The notes: generated by a model from the sequence alone, not told the origin. 64,000 nucleotides of DNA from Littorina saxatilis (GCF_037325665.1 NC_090251.1:18137210-18201209), one strand, 5' to 3'; shown: positions 22,780 to 35,935, counted from the stretch's first letter. Numbers and translations: made by a program.

Positions 22780-24040
22780 TTTTTTCTTCTATATTCTGAA
22801 TAAATCAAAGGAACAAAAATTAACAGTGTGATGAAAGGTCTTGAGCTGAACATCCACACACACGGACACGCAGACATTCACAACACACACTCAAACAGTG
22901 ACTTGCGCACAGACACACACAAACATCACACACAATCAAAATTGCATAAAACAAGGGTAAACCTTGGACAAAGATTGAGATGTCAAATTTAATGTACACT
23001 GAACATTTCACACAAATGACAACAAAATGATCTTTTCACAAAAACTTGTCTTCATTCAGCCATAAACATTCACATAAAATGACAGTTGGAACCGTAGACT
23101 TTCCATTCAGAAAAAAACCATGTCTTTGGCCAATTCAATAAGGACTGGAAAATGATAACATTATATTTCACCGACCTACACATCTAAACGAAAAGCTGGT
23201 GCTTGAAAGTTGTACACGTGATTTTACATACACACTCTCTCTCTCTCAGATCAGATTTGATTTGACCTCTCTCTCTCACACACACACCCTCAAATGCCTA
23301 ACAGTTCCATACCACATTTTCCCTCTTTGAACACACACACAATCATGCACACACACATGCGTGCACACACACACACACACATACTGGCACACACACACTA
23401 TGATCATTTGCACCAGGTACACATGTAATCATAGTGCTTTTAGTTATGCGCTATAGAAATCTCCTTAATAAATAAATAAATCATGAAAATCACATTCAAA
23501 GATATAAAGACATGAATCAAGCAATTACATTTTCACATTGACTGACCAACAGAAAACCTCAACAACATTTTTTTCTTGAAAAAATACAGGTGCAGGAATA
23601 AAATCAGAAAAGTAACCTGCCCAGATAAAATGTATTCACAAGATTTCATGACAACATACACATCAATAAAAGAACATAGTTTTGATTTTCTGGTCAATGA
23701 AAGTAAACAATGCAGTATTAACTTTCGGGAGACGTCTGAAAGTGAAAAAGGTTTTGCTCTTTGTTTTGGAGTTTTCTAATATCAAATGTCTCTCAGAAGT
23801 GAGCCAGAAAGAGTAATACAGAAAGCAGGATAACACTGGGGAAACAGAAATTTGGCAGAAGCAAGATACGATTTTTACATCAAACACTCCATACTAGAGG
23901 AAGAGAGTGGAAAGCATATTAGAGGTTGAATAAAATGGCCCCTTGGGTTCCAAATATTTGCTGATGGATACTATTCACTCAAAGAAAACAAATAGGCGCA
24001 CAGGACAAAGTCCTCAAAACAGAATGTAGCTTCAGAACGG
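22780..24040. other. Intergenic, short CA repeats only
   Basis: Between the convergent SAMM50 and GATD1 genes. Interrupted CA/CT repeats lie at about 22855-22935 and 23230-23400. No gene supported. Confidence 0.45.
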
Positions 24041-24044
24041 GGAT

Positions 24045-24069
24045 GGGGGGGGGGGGGGGGGGGGGGGGG
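24045..24069. repeat. poly-G tract
   Basis: Homopolymer of about 25 G. Confidence 0.9.
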
Positions 24070-24190
24070 TAGGTAGGAAAGCTGGCAATAATAAACAAAA
24101 ACAACAATTAACTTACAAGCCTCTTTCTCCAAAAACCAAACCTATGTCTAAGGCCAGGCGTCATTGTTCTACTTCTCCCAAACAGGCATA

Positions 24191-24333
24191 CAGTGGTACC
24201 TGCAATGTCAGGACACCTCTCAATAAAGGACACTTCCTTCAGTTCATCTGTCTATTATCTTGACCAAAATATACCTGTCTTGACAGATAGGTCACCTGCG
24301 ATGCAGGGTGTCCTTTCAATGCACGTACCACTG
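24191..24333. mobile_element. MITE, CAGTGGTACC family
   Basis: TA-CAGTGGTACCTGCAATG at the left and the complementary GCACGTACCACTG-TA at the right. The body contains GGACACCTCTCAATAAAGGA and its near-complement. Related copies lie at 27242-27406 and 29200-29378. Length 143 bp, no coding. Confidence 0.75.
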
Positions 24334-24740
24334 TATAGACATGCATATATAATGCATAAAGAATCTTCAGGAATTCTCGCAGCACACTCTTTTTTGAGAG
24401 GAGGAACAACTTACTTCAGTCTCAGTGGCGCATTCTTTTTTTGGACTCATGAACTATCAGACCTATCAATTCTGACAGATTAAAAATGTGTCATAGGTTT
24501 CATGAAAAGAAACTGTAGTTTGATTCTGAGCTGATCCCTGCCCAAACCTTTATAACAGTATCACAGAGATTGTTTTGCTGTTGTTGGTAATTGTTTTGGG
24601 ATTTGGGATTTTTTATTTGGGGGTATGATTTTTTCAAACTTTATTCAATTTAATTTTACTGTCAAAACGTGAATGTTTCAAATAATTCTGTCACTAGCTT
24701 CAAACGCCAGCCTTTCAGACTGAAGTAGGAAAGCCAATTA

Positions 24741-24921
24741 CAGTGGAACTTAACCCCCCTTTTAAGACCCCCTACATTAAGACTCCTCTTTTAAGACCCT
24801 GTTTTCTTAGTTTATTGTTCATATATAACCTTTGTTAATTTACAACCCATTTTAAGACTCCCTCCTTTTTAAGACCTGATTTTCTCAGATTTTTGAAGGT
24901 CTTAAAAGGGGGGTTCCACTG
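24741..24921. mobile_element. Tigger-like MITE, TA-flanked
   Basis: TA-CAGTGGAACTTAACCCCCC at left; GGGGGGTTCCACTG-TA at right. The body matches the GTCTTAAAA / CTGAGAAAATCAGGTC family in reverse orientation. Length 181 bp; ends well preserved. Confidence 0.8.
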
Positions 24922-25295
24922 TAGCATCACCACGGAAAGTGATCACTGCTTAATAAAGACAGGCACAGTCCTTCTCAAGTAAATAATCTCGCTCACCACA
25001 TCAGATCTGGCTAGGTTTTGACATGGGATAAGACCATCCCCCTACTTTGACACAAACCAAACACCAACAGCCAAGCTGCTTCCGGTGCAGAGCTGCAATA
25101 TTGTGTGAGACTTATGTGAGCTTGTGACTGAACGACAGTTACGGTACACATGTACTTTTGCGTATCCGTAAACTGGAGAACTCATGGTACCTCTGTGCTA
25201 TCGAGGATTCAAACCTGTACTATCGGGGATCCCTTCAGGTTTCCGAGACTGTGCTTTGTCTGTTTTGAAATGGTCTGGCGGATTTGCATTGGTAA

Positions 25296-25373
25296 AATGA
25301 CAGTTTTTTGGTACCTGACACCCCTCTGGAAAATGACCGTTTTTTGGTACCTGACACCCCTCTGGAACAGCAA
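25296..25373. repeat. 39-bp tandem duplication
   Basis: Two copies of a unit containing TTTTTTGGTACCTGACACCC lie head to tail. Confidence 0.85.
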
Positions 25374-25384
25374 TGTGAATTTTC

Positions 25385-26569
25385 TGTGACGGGTATGTTA
25401 TTCATATGTTATTCTTTTTATACAATGGGTAAAACAGCATTAAAGTATGCGGGTTGTGACATGCTTTGGGAGGATTTATTTGAATGTTCAAGTAGATTGT
25501 TTTGTGAGTCAAATGTTCCGGAAAATTGTTTTGTTTATTGAATGTTTTAGAAAACCGTTTGAGTGTTTGAAAGAACTGTATTGTAGGCATGTTATCTAGA
25601 AGGAATGATGTGTTTTGTTGTTGTTAGAGGATTTAGTTTGTGCTGGTTGAAATTGTTGAGTTGTCTATGTATGCTTACGGCGTGCATTCTGGGTTTTGCA
25701 GAGTGGGCGGAATGTGCGACGGGGTTTCGTTAGACTAGGTTTCGTTAGATGGGGTTTCGTTAGACTAGTTTTGTTAGGTTTAGTGGGGTTCAGTTAGATT
25801 TGGTAGATTGGTTTTTGTAGATTGAGATTCAGTAGATTGAAGATTGTTAGGGTTAGAACAGAGTTTAGAGTAAGGATTCAGGGTATTGTCTGTTTTGTCG
25901 TGTTCTAATTCTAGAGTGTGGATCTATTTCTGGAGAGGATGTTCTAAGAATATTTTTGAAAGTATTGTTCCGCATGTTAGTTCGGTTCGGTGACCTGACG
26001 CGTGTTTCTTTCAGGCGAGATATTCTTTCGGCTAGCCGCTCGCGAAGCTAGGAGGCGAGATTGTCTATGAAACGGTTTAATGGCTAGCTACGCAAGAACT
26101 AAACACCATTGGTTGATTCCGAAAAGGTCGTCTGCACTGGTCGGTAAAAAACGATCGGATGGTCAGCTGCGTGGCTGCCATGTTTTCTTGCCAAGCGAGC
26201 AAGCCCAAAGCTACCTAGCGTTCGAGGCGAGAATTCTAGCGTCACTCGCGGCGAGATGTGCCCAAGAAACGGTACTTCCTTGCCCCACTTCCCAATCTCG
26301 CCTATTCTCGCCTGTAAGAAAAAGGGGAATGGTTGATCGGACTCTGCTCTAGATTAGGATCTCTGTATTGTTATTGTTTATTTGTGTGTCTTTTTGTGAA
26401 AGAATTTAGAAGATTGTAAGAAGTTTTTGTTGGTGTAACTGTAAACCCTCCATTTTTCCCACATTTTCCCCACAACATCGTTTGGAAATAAAAGAACTGG
26501 GTAATATAACCGGTGTCAATTGTTTTGACTGTTTGAGTTTATAGAGAGAGAAAGGGACACTCGGCTACA
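25385..26569 (+). mobile_element. LTR-like remnant of a Ty3/Gypsy-type retroelement
   Basis: Fossil. The segment starts TGTGACGGGT and ends GGCTACA, is about 1.2 kb, has an AATAAA near its 3' end, and is followed by TTTGGCACTAGG, which could be a tRNA primer-binding site. No internal coding region or partner LTR was found, so it is a broken relic or solo piece. The LTR reading rests on end motifs only. Confidence 0.4.
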
Positions 26570-26574
26570 TTTGG

Positions 26575-27235
26575 CACTAGGTTACACTAAATTTCTTAAA
26601 AGCCATTAGTTCCAATCTGCAAAATTAATGAATCAAAACATTTGAACTGTGAACATGAACCAGCCAGGCTGTTGCTGTGTGGTGTGTGTCCATGTGGAGG
26701 GCTGGTCTTAATGCCATGTAACAGCCTGCACACATCTGAGAGGATGAGTAACACTGTTGAGCTTCACTGGAAGTTCTGTGCCTTTAAGCCATACAAAACA
26801 TTTCTGACAAAAATATAAAATAGTTGAACACCAAAAAAAAAAGAAGAGAAAAAAGTGTCAAGTTGACCAGAGGAACACACGTAGCAGATTATACACATGG
26901 GTGCCGAATACCACGCGTGGAGGTGTACGTGTTAGTGTTGAAACTTGTTAGTGGAAGGGACTCGCGGCTTCTGCCTGAAAAACCAAACACCAAAATAAAA
27001 ACACCATGCATGCAGAACCCAAATGTTTAAAAATCATGCAAAAACTAACAAAATCAACACATGCACACACAAAACACAAAAGCACAAAAGAACAACAAAC
27101 AAAACAAAAAGGAAAAAAGAAAAAACACCAGAGGGAAACGGCAACAACTTCACAAGAACTGAAATGGTTTTTTTCCTCCCTCCAACCAAACCATTGGGCA
27201 CACATACAAGGTCATGCAAATTCATGCATAAATAG
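26575..27235. other. No gene identified
   Basis: Low-complexity A-rich stretch at about 27050-27125. No frame with family support. Confidence 0.4.
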
Positions 27236-27241
27236 ATCAGG

Positions 27242-27406
27242 CACAGCGATACCTGCAAGGCCAGGCCCCTCCGATGAGAGGATATGTGATCTTCCGTTGT
27301 CACTTTGGCTATCATCTTTACCAAAGTATACCTATCATGAAAGGCCACCTACAATGTAGGGACACTTTTGCTTGGTCTCAATGGTATGCTTTTGTCGCAG
27401 GCACCA
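27242..27406. mobile_element. MITE, CAGTGGTACC family, degraded
   Basis: CAGCGATACCTGCAAGGCCA at left, GTATACCTATCATGAAAGG in the body and GCAGGCACCAC at right match the copies at 24191 and 29200. Confidence 0.55.
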
Positions 27407-27446
27407 CTTTTTCTCATAAAAGAACATGGAAAATATTCCTGTAGAC

Positions 27447-27567
27447 GGGAGCATCTCGTTACTCCCCCGTATCGTTACTCCCCCGGCTCGTTACTCCCCC
27501 GGCTTGTTACTAACCCTAACCCTAAGTAAGGGGGAGTAACGAGCCGGGGGAGTAACGAGCCGGGCCC
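27447..27567. mobile_element. Foldback insertion with 9-bp target duplication
   Basis: The 9-mer CCTGTAGAC occurs directly on both sides (27438-27446 and 27568-27576). Between them lie four tandem copies of CTCGTTACTCCCCCGG-like units, a centre of two CCCTAA repeats, then inverted copies of the same unit. The arms could form a long hairpin. No coding. Confidence 0.65.
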
Positions 27568-27579
27568 CCTGTAGACTAG

Positions 27580-28200
27580 TAAGTGATTTTTAACCACGTT
27601 ATTGTCAACATGCATGGCTTTCTCCAACAGTGTGTTACTTATGATCATTCAAACTTGAAGACAACAAAGTGGATTTTTTGTCTATGAGGAAACACAAAGT
27701 GAATCTAAAGCATCCCGAACTATAACTACTTTCAATCTTTATAGCATCATGTGCTTCAGAACATGCGGTGACAACTAATTATATGCCTGTGATCTTTCAG
27801 AACAACAAATTGGAAGAGAAAGCCCAATGAGATAAACAAAAACAGTAAAATAAAATCTAAACTACATTACAATGTACTATATCAGATACATACAACAGAG
27901 AAAATTTAAAAAACAGAAAGGGAGTCAGAGAGAGTTGGAAGGAAAGGTTAATGACAATAAAGATTTAAAAAAAAAAAGTCACACAATTAAACCATGAAAA
28001 AGACAACTAACTCACACACTGAACCAGCACATTGTCCATGCTTTGTTAAAAGGAAAAGGAAATACTTCATTAAACAGGTAACTAGATCAAGTACATTGTA
28101 CAAGCATGCAAATACTGCAAATGGGATGACTGGAGAGTCCCTAATTCCTCTATGGAACATGCATATATGTATGCATACAGGAGTTGTTTTAAAAAGTACT
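27580..28200. other. No gene identified
   Basis: AT-rich; no frame or repeat recognised. Confidence 0.4.
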
Positions 28201-28208
28201 TGCTTCTT

Positions 28209-28212
<4 letters not shown>

Positions 28213-28282
<70 letters not shown>

Positions 28283-28294
28283 ACACACACACTT
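28213..28294. repeat. (CA)n microsatellite
   Basis: About 80 bp of CA with one TCACACA interruption. A CT and poly-C run follows at 28350-28396. Confidence 0.95.
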
Positions 28295-28399
28295 TCTGAA
28301 ATGTGGATGCATGCAGAGAAGCAATACAAGCATGCTAAAGTCATGTCTATCTCTCTCTGTCTCTGTCTCTCTCTCCCCCCCCCCCCCCCCCCCCTCTTT

Positions 28400-29195
28400 T
28401 GCAGTCTTACTTATTCAAGAAAAGTCTTCATAGCAGCTGAATAATTGTCTATCACACTTGACAAAACCAACCACCCTACATAACCGACTCATGGATTATT
28501 CAAAGACCAAAAAACAAAGAGACAGTCCTGAAACCAATTGCCACAACACAAATGACTACAATAAAAATTAAGTAAACAGCTGAGTATTTGTTCTGGACAT
28601 ATTCACCACAACATATATATCATAAAGCTAAAACAAGCGCGGCCATTTTAATGATGGAACATCTGCTATCAATTACTCACTTTTTTGCGATAATATCATA
28701 GTACACACATTTACCACCCAGAAAGAAAAAGACAACTTCCGAATGACTAGCTGGAAAAGGCAGTGATGTCATGCTAAAATCTCCCACATACAATACAACC
28801 AATACACTATTCTTCCTCTAAAAATGAGGTAGTGGAGGTGTTTTGTTGTAAGGGGGAATGGTGGGGAGGGATGAGGGGTGATCAAATAGCCTTCCATGGA
28901 TGGTTTTGCAGGTGCCCTACTTTGTAAGAAAAATAAATCGATCAGCCTTTCAAGGTGTGACTTACACAAGACATGCTAGATTTTTACAACAACAACAACA
29001 ACAACAAAGACATCAACACCAACAGCAACAACAACAACATTTTCTCTTTTCATTTTGCTGACAGAATTCTAACCCAGATATGCAATTACACTGTACTTCC
29101 AGATATGTTGAAAGATTGAATTAGATTCATTGAGAAACCCATGGAACACAATTAATGTAAGAGTAGCTTGCACATTAATATCCGTGTGGTGTATA
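28400..29195. other. No gene identified
   Basis: Contains an (ACA)n-type run at 28988-29040; otherwise unremarkable. Confidence 0.4.
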
Positions 29196-29199
29196 TATA

Positions 29200-29378
29200 C
29201 AGCAGTACCTGCGATGTGTGGACCCTCCCATGAGAGGACACCTCCCTTAAAAAGGACACATTCTCTTGTCCCTTTTTATATTATCTCTACCAAAGTATTC
29301 CTGTCATGAAAGGACACCTGCAATGTAGGGACACTTGTGGCTGGTCCCAAGGGTGTCCTTTCATGGCAGGTACCACTG
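29200..29378. mobile_element. MITE, CAGTGGTACC family
   Basis: TA-CAGCAGTACCTGCGATG at left; GCAGGTACCACTG-TA at right. The body has GAAAGGACACCTGCAATG and its approximate complement. 179 bp, flanked by TA. Confidence 0.75.
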
Positions 29379-29388
29379 TATACATATA

Positions 29389-30062
29389 TGTGACCCTCCA
29401 CCACGAAATGAGTCGCATGTCACCTCGCGCGGTTCTGCGCTAGGCTTAATAAAAGTCCGGGGAGTGTCTGGTAACAGTGTGAGGGTCACCTTAGTCACAG
29501 GCTTATAACAGTTTTCGCTCTTTTCTAAAAACGGTTTTCACCGCTGGATAGAGCATTCTTTCTTTCTTTATTTGGTGTTTAACGTCGTTTTCAACCATTC
29601 AAGGTTATATCGCGACGGGGAAAGGGGGGAGATGGGATAGGGGAAAGGGGGGAGATGGGATAGAGCCACTTGTTAATTGTTTCTTGTTCACAAAAGCACT
29701 AATCAAAAAATTGCTCCAAGGGCTTGCAACGTAGTACAATATATGACCTTACTGGGAGAATGCAAGTTTCCAGTACAAAGGACTTAACATTTCTTACATA
29801 CTGCTTGACTAAAATCTTTACAAACATTGACTATATTCTATACAAGAAACACTTAACAAGGGTAAAAGGAGAAACAGAACCGTTAGTCGCCTCTTACGAC
29901 ATGCTGGGTAGCATCGGGTAAATTCTTTCTCGTCCCAACCAATATGGGACTCCCCCTAACCCGCGGGGGGTGGATAGAGCATAAAAAACTCTTTAGAAAA
30001 ATGTAAAAATATGAAAATCATGCAAAGGTGACATGCGACTCATTCCGTGGTGGAGGGTCACA
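29389..30062. mobile_element. MITE with long inverted repeats, split by a SINE
   Basis: Left end TGTGACCCTCCACCACGAAA and right end its complement (TTCCGTGGTGGAGGGTCACA with one change); the inverted repeats are about 36 bp. Flanks are TA-rich (TATA). Removing the inserted SINE at 29557-29970 leaves a MITE of about 250 bp. Confidence 0.8.
29557..29970 (-). mobile_element. SINE with AAAG tail, copy 1
   Basis: Flanked by the 12-bp direct repeat TGGATAGAGCAT (29545-29556 and 29971-29982). On the minus strand it starts with CCCCCCGCGGGTTAGGGGGA, carries TCGTAAGAGGCGACTAACGG centrally, and ends CGATATAACCTTGAATGG...CACCAAATAAAGAAAG. Copies 2 and 3 are at 44985-45375 and 49924-50317. The head is not recognisably tRNA-like. 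Inserted in a MITE. Confidence 0.85.
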
Positions 30063-30069
30063 TATATAA

Positions 30070-30546
30070 TACCAAAAGAGTAACAATTAAGGGTGAATAT
30101 GTGTGTTGATTAACGTCAGAGCATTGTGATGAGAATGGTGTGAAAAGGTGCGTGACGATGGGGACACTCTGAGATTATACTGTGAAAGAGTCACAAGGGG
30201 GATAAGGATGTACGTTGATTGTTCATGGGAGACAAAAATGCACAAGACAGTAAACACAGCAGAACAAACACGAACAGCGCTAAATTGGTGGGATGTTCAA
30301 AGTTCATCACAAATTACATAAAGCAGTGGGTATATTTGTGACAAAACTACTCAAAATATGATTATGGTTTTAAACAAATAAATCTAAATGAGAAGAAACA
30401 CTTTACCATCAGCTTACTGGTAACAAACAAAAAATATCATCATGCATGGTTTTAAGCCAACAGCCAAGATACACAACACAGTGTCCTTGGTGACAACATT
30501 TCTTCAAACCCCGCAAAAGAAAAGCATCTTGTTTGACTATCACAAC
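30070..30546. other. GATD1 3' flank
   Basis: Likely 3' UTR or downstream sequence of GATD1 on the minus strand. No other feature recognised. Confidence 0.4.
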
Positions 30547-30839
30547 CTACTTTTGAGTGCACATGAGAATGAGGTTTTGGACAGCGGTGAGGGTGGAGGC
30601 CTCATTCTGTCCTGTGATGAGGTGACGGTCCACAACTATGTGCACAGCATTGTTTTCACTACCTGCGAAACATATCAAAGCATTATAGATAACAGTTTCA
30701 GTGTTGTAGACCTGTATATACCCTAAAATTGCTGTTGGGATGCTATGTGACAAAAGTTTTTATTTTGTATTTTCTGTTTTAAATGAGTATATACATTCCT
30801 GGACTTTAAAGTTTTCTGAAAGTGCTGTAAAATTGTAAT

Positions 30840-30883
<44 letters not shown>

Positions 30884-33800
30884 AACACACATACACACAC
30901 GCACACACATTCACACATACACTCTTTTAGACAGAAATGTTTTTGCTGGTCGGCATAACATTTTTACTTACTTGCATACTTCCCTCCGTGGTCCTTGATA
31001 AAGTCTTCAGGTATAACAGGTAAAGATGAGAATTCTGGAAGGTGAGCTAACTCAAACACCGAAGGCTGAAACACAAAGGAAATCTGCTGCTAAGCCTGTT
31101 GCATTCAGACACATTTTAAAGACTGGAATGTCAAACAAAGTTCAAAATTTAATTACATTAGACATAAGACATCTTTATTATCTCATATGACAAATTTAAA
31201 TGTGTTGCAGTAAACACATAAAGCAATTCACAGACATGATATGCATAAAGTCTGTACATGTATATTCAAACTGCAGTGACAGCAAAATACTAACACACAG
31301 GCAACCAGATTTTGCACCCTTGTAAAATGCAGTTGTGGCTATTTATTTTGTTTGTTTGTTTTTTAGTTTCTGTCGTTTCATTCCTACACTCTGAAACTAT
31401 GCTCTGTTTGCTTTGCAGAAAGTGGTTGCTCGTGTAACTCACAGCTGTCATGCAGTATTCTCCTAGATGCCAAGACTTTCCATCGTCCTTCCTGGCACAG
31501 CACAATGCTGCCACACCCATCCCTATGGCACAAATGGGCTCTGAAAAACAAACATAAGTATACACAATGTATTCTAAATTCAAATTTACAATATTTTCAT
31601 TGCCTGCAACAATACTACTTGATTTTGTTACCCCGAGACTTATGGATTTCACTGCAATGTGAAACAAGTCGTGTGAAGCTATATAAAAAGTTAGTCAAGC
31701 TGTCGGCATCAAAGTAACAGATTAACACCAAAAAACAGTCATCACCGAGAATATATTAAGATAGTCTCGACTAACCACACCCAAAGACGGAGATGGGTCA
31801 CGTTGTCTCCGCATAGCGTGCGAATGTAGTACTTACTTGACCTATTTTCTGTCATTCTAAGCACATTTTTAGAGTAAACATGACATATGTATATATTTTT
31901 TAATTCAAAAGAAATTGAGAAATACGGTGCAATCATTTTAAAATTGAAATTCAATCCCATAGTCCGGACTTCGTCAAAGATTGCTTGACCAAATTTCAAT
32001 CAATTTGATTGAAAAATGAGGGCGTGACAGTGCTGCCTCAACTTTCACAAAAAGACGGATATGACGTCATCAAAGACATTTATCTAAAAAAGGAAAAAAA
32101 CATCTGGGGATATCATACCCAGGAACTCTCATGTGAAATTTCATGAAAATCGGTCGAGAACTTTTCTCCGAATCGCTCTACACACACATTCATACACACA
32201 CACACACACACACACACATACACCACCTCCCTCGTCTCGATTCCCCGTCAATGTTAAAACATTTAGTCAATATTGACTAAATGTAAAAAAAATACTAGGG
32301 AATACGGCTTGGGGTGATTTGAATATTGAATAAACTTACTTTTCTCAGCCACAAAATGTGCAATGAGTTGGCCTAGATCTGTGTTGTTGGCGAGGTCGTG
32401 AACTGCCCCAGGGCATGCTGGGATCAGCATGGCTGAATAACGATTAACTGAAACACACACGTTAGCAAATGATTATAATTATATACAAAGCAGAAAAGAA
32501 ACAATTAAGCACAACACATTAACATCTTTGTTAACACGAAGACTGTCACAAGAACAGAACTTTGTTTCCCTCATCTGTTTTTATTTTTTTATCTTTTATT
32601 TATTCTTTTCATCCTCTCTTCTCTTGCTTGCCCCGACGCTTGTTCCTTCTCCCAGATCGTTCTCACGCCGCCCCGTCCCAGCACTCACTGCAACATCCAC
32701 CCCCGAACTTCGTTCCGCCGCCAGACTTGTCGAATTACAGACGCTCCAGGGAAGGATGTCAGGCCGCTGCGGTAGGCTACCCTCGGAGGATGACACTGCA
32801 CTGCTGCTGTGTCACTTCGACGGTGTTCAGTATTGGTCCTGTTCCCGGGCACTGGACACAGGCCGCTACCTACTAAGCCTCCTACTGACGACATTGACTG
32901 TTAAGTCGCGGAGTCAGACTGAGTGAGCGTCTCCTCAGAGAGCAGACCGCCACTGCGTTCTTCCGTCGGCCCCCCGGAGCATCATACGTTGAAGGCTGGC
33001 AGCAGAATATTCAGGGATGGATGGAACAGGACCACTGAGACCAAGGTCACCATGAGAGCCTTGAGCAGGAAGGGTCACAAGAGCCGAGACAAGTTTTTCA
33101 TTTTTGCGCTTTCTGAGTCGACCAATGTTGGTCAGACACCTGGGCACCCTCACAACCGCATCCGCATTCGTGAAGTGAATGACACTCGGCTGTGTGATCC
33201 CAGCCTTCCCATTGGAACTGTAGCACTTCCACTCTGGGTTGGAGTCGACCGAGGCCCGAAAAACCCACGCTCCCCTTGTGAGATTCGAACCACGATCTTC
33301 CCGGCCCGCAGTCCGATGCGCTAACCACTGCGCCACGGGGGCTGGTCCCTTTTTCAGACCTGATATTACATGAGTCTTTTAAGGCGGTCCTTGTTTGTTT
33401 GTTCGTTCATGGGCTGAAACTCCCACGGCTTTTACGTGTATGACCATTTTTACCCCGCCATTTAGGCAGCCATACGCCGCCTTCGGAGGAATAAGGCGGT
33501 CCTTAATTGAACAACCCTGTGAGCCTGACAGAGATGAAGACCATCATTAAGTCTCTGCACAGGACGCCCCAGCCACAGGACAGCTACCACCTGCTATCCA
33601 GACCACAGCAGGTGGTCATCTTCCGCCTGAGAACGGGACACAACAAACTTAACCAGCATCTCCACGGGAAGCTGCATGTTGTGCCCTCCCCCATGTGTTC
33701 TTGTGGAGAAGCAGAGCAGGACACGGCCCACATCCTGCGAGACTGCAGGAACCACCAGGTGCTGAGAGAGGAAATCTGGCCATTGCCGGAGTCCCTGCAC

Positions 33801-34243
33801 AAGCTGTACGGGCCATTGGCTGCGCTGCAGAGGACCACTAATTATATTTCAAGATCTGGACTCCAAGTGTGATCGGCGATCGAAAAAAGAAGATTAAGCC
33901 TGAAGTCGACTTTGCGAAGACTTCGAAATCTTTTTACCGAAAGCATACTTCACATAGTCGACTTCGCCCAATTAATGACACGCTAAATTAAGAGGCCTTA
34001 AAAAAAGGGCGTGGGTTTTGGGAGGGGAGGAGGGAGGGGGTGGTCTAGTGCAAAATGAAATGAAGCGATGAGGGTGCACACCATCCACTGTTTCCAGTCC
34101 TATGGGTGTAGATGTTGACTTTGACCTGAACTCATTGAACCACCGTCTGTTGCTGTCATCCTGGTGCACGTATTCTACCTGCCGACCCTGCAACACAACC
34201 ATGAATAGACACATACAGACTGGAACCCCCTTTTAATACAAAC

Positions 34244-34274
<31 letters not shown>

Positions 34275-35832
34275 ATCTAAGACTTCCCTATTTTAACTTA
34301 AGACTACGTTTTCAGAGTTTTCTTTCGATATCTATAACCTCTGTATATTTACTTCCCTTTTTAGACTCCTTCCCTTCTATGACTTGTTCTTCTTGTTTGG
34401 AGGTCTTAAAAGGTGGGTTCCACTGTATATATGTAGAGGTGATGAAAGTGTTAACCTAACCACTGTATATATGTAGAGGTGATGAAAGTGTTAACATAAC
34501 CACTGTAATATATGTAGAGATGATGAAAGTGTTAACCTAACCACTGTATATATGTAGAGATGATGAAAGTGTTAACCTAACCACTGTATATATTATATAT
34601 GTAGAGGTGATGAAAGTGTTAACCTAACCACTGTATATATGTAGAGATGATGAAAGTGTTAACCTAACCACTGTATATATGTAGAGATGATGAAAGTGTT
34701 AACCTAACCACTGTATATATGTAGAGATGATGAAAGTGTTAACCTAACCACTGTATATATGTAGAGATGATGAAAGTGTTAACCTAACCACTGTATATAT
34801 GTAGAGATGATGAAAGTGTTAACCTAGCAGCTTGTTAGAGACAATGATTCCCCCCCTCCCCTCCTCCCCCTCCACCTTTCAAAGTAAATATACACCAAAG
34901 AGATTATTTGTTTGGGACATTAATGACCCTTGGAAGATTTCTTGTAGGATTTTACCCTTCTTTATCTGACAACTTTACAAAATATAGTGCAACTTTTTTA
35001 TAATAGATCTGTTTAACAGTCAAAAATAAATACATAAAATAAAATTGTAAAAAAAATGAAAAAACAAATTATAGAAAAAAATAGTCTTTCTCAAAACAAA
35101 GTCAAATTTTAACGCCAATTTTCAGCTGATAATTTGGTTAACATATGACTCAGCAGAGCATAAATAAACAGGAAGTATATATATGATGTTCTTTGCGACA
35201 GCTAGAGTACTGGTACAAAAACTCACATTTGGTGAAGCAAGCTGTATTGCAAAGCTTTGACTTATCAGGCTGTAAGACTGGAGAAATGACTGGGCAGAGA
35301 CACCTGCAAAAATCAAGAGACAAGATTTTCTTAAAACTATCAAGATCTACTTTTCCTGGGAAGAAAAAATCTGCTGCAAAGCATCCTAGGTATACATTCT
35401 GAGTTTCGAAGTCTGTTGTTTGACGTCAACATTTATACAAAGCTGCCCATGGAGAGTAAAACAAGAAAACAAGACTGTAACTGTAAGGTACTGTCAGATA
35501 TGCTGTCAGAAACATTGCGTGTGGAGGCAAAACAGCAAATCAACAATCTCTTGTGTCAGAACAGTTGAGGCATGTACCCTTGCCTTACAGTCTACACCTC
35601 CATGCAGGTGATACTAAACATTTTAGTTTTTTTTCAAATCGCCTTTCAGAAACACAAACAATGTCAATAACAATGTATGCTACTGTACGTTGTTATAAAG
35701 GAGTGTGTTTGTTTGTTTGTGTGTACATGTGTGTGTGTGTGTGCCTTATGAGAATGTGTGTGTTTGTGTGTGTGTGTGTTTTTGTGTGTGTGACAATAGG
35801 TTGAAAAACCACTTCTGTCATTTGATCAACAG

Positions 35833-35897
<65 letters not shown>

Positions 35898-35898
35898 T

Positions 35899-35935
<37 letters not shown>

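Noticed and set aside
26080-26352. 90-codon frame MASYARTKHHWLIPK
   Set aside because: Lies within the LTR-like segment and matches no known protein.
34427-34826. CRISPR-like regular array
   Set aside because: Units are contiguous 40-bp repeats without unique spacers, in an animal intron.
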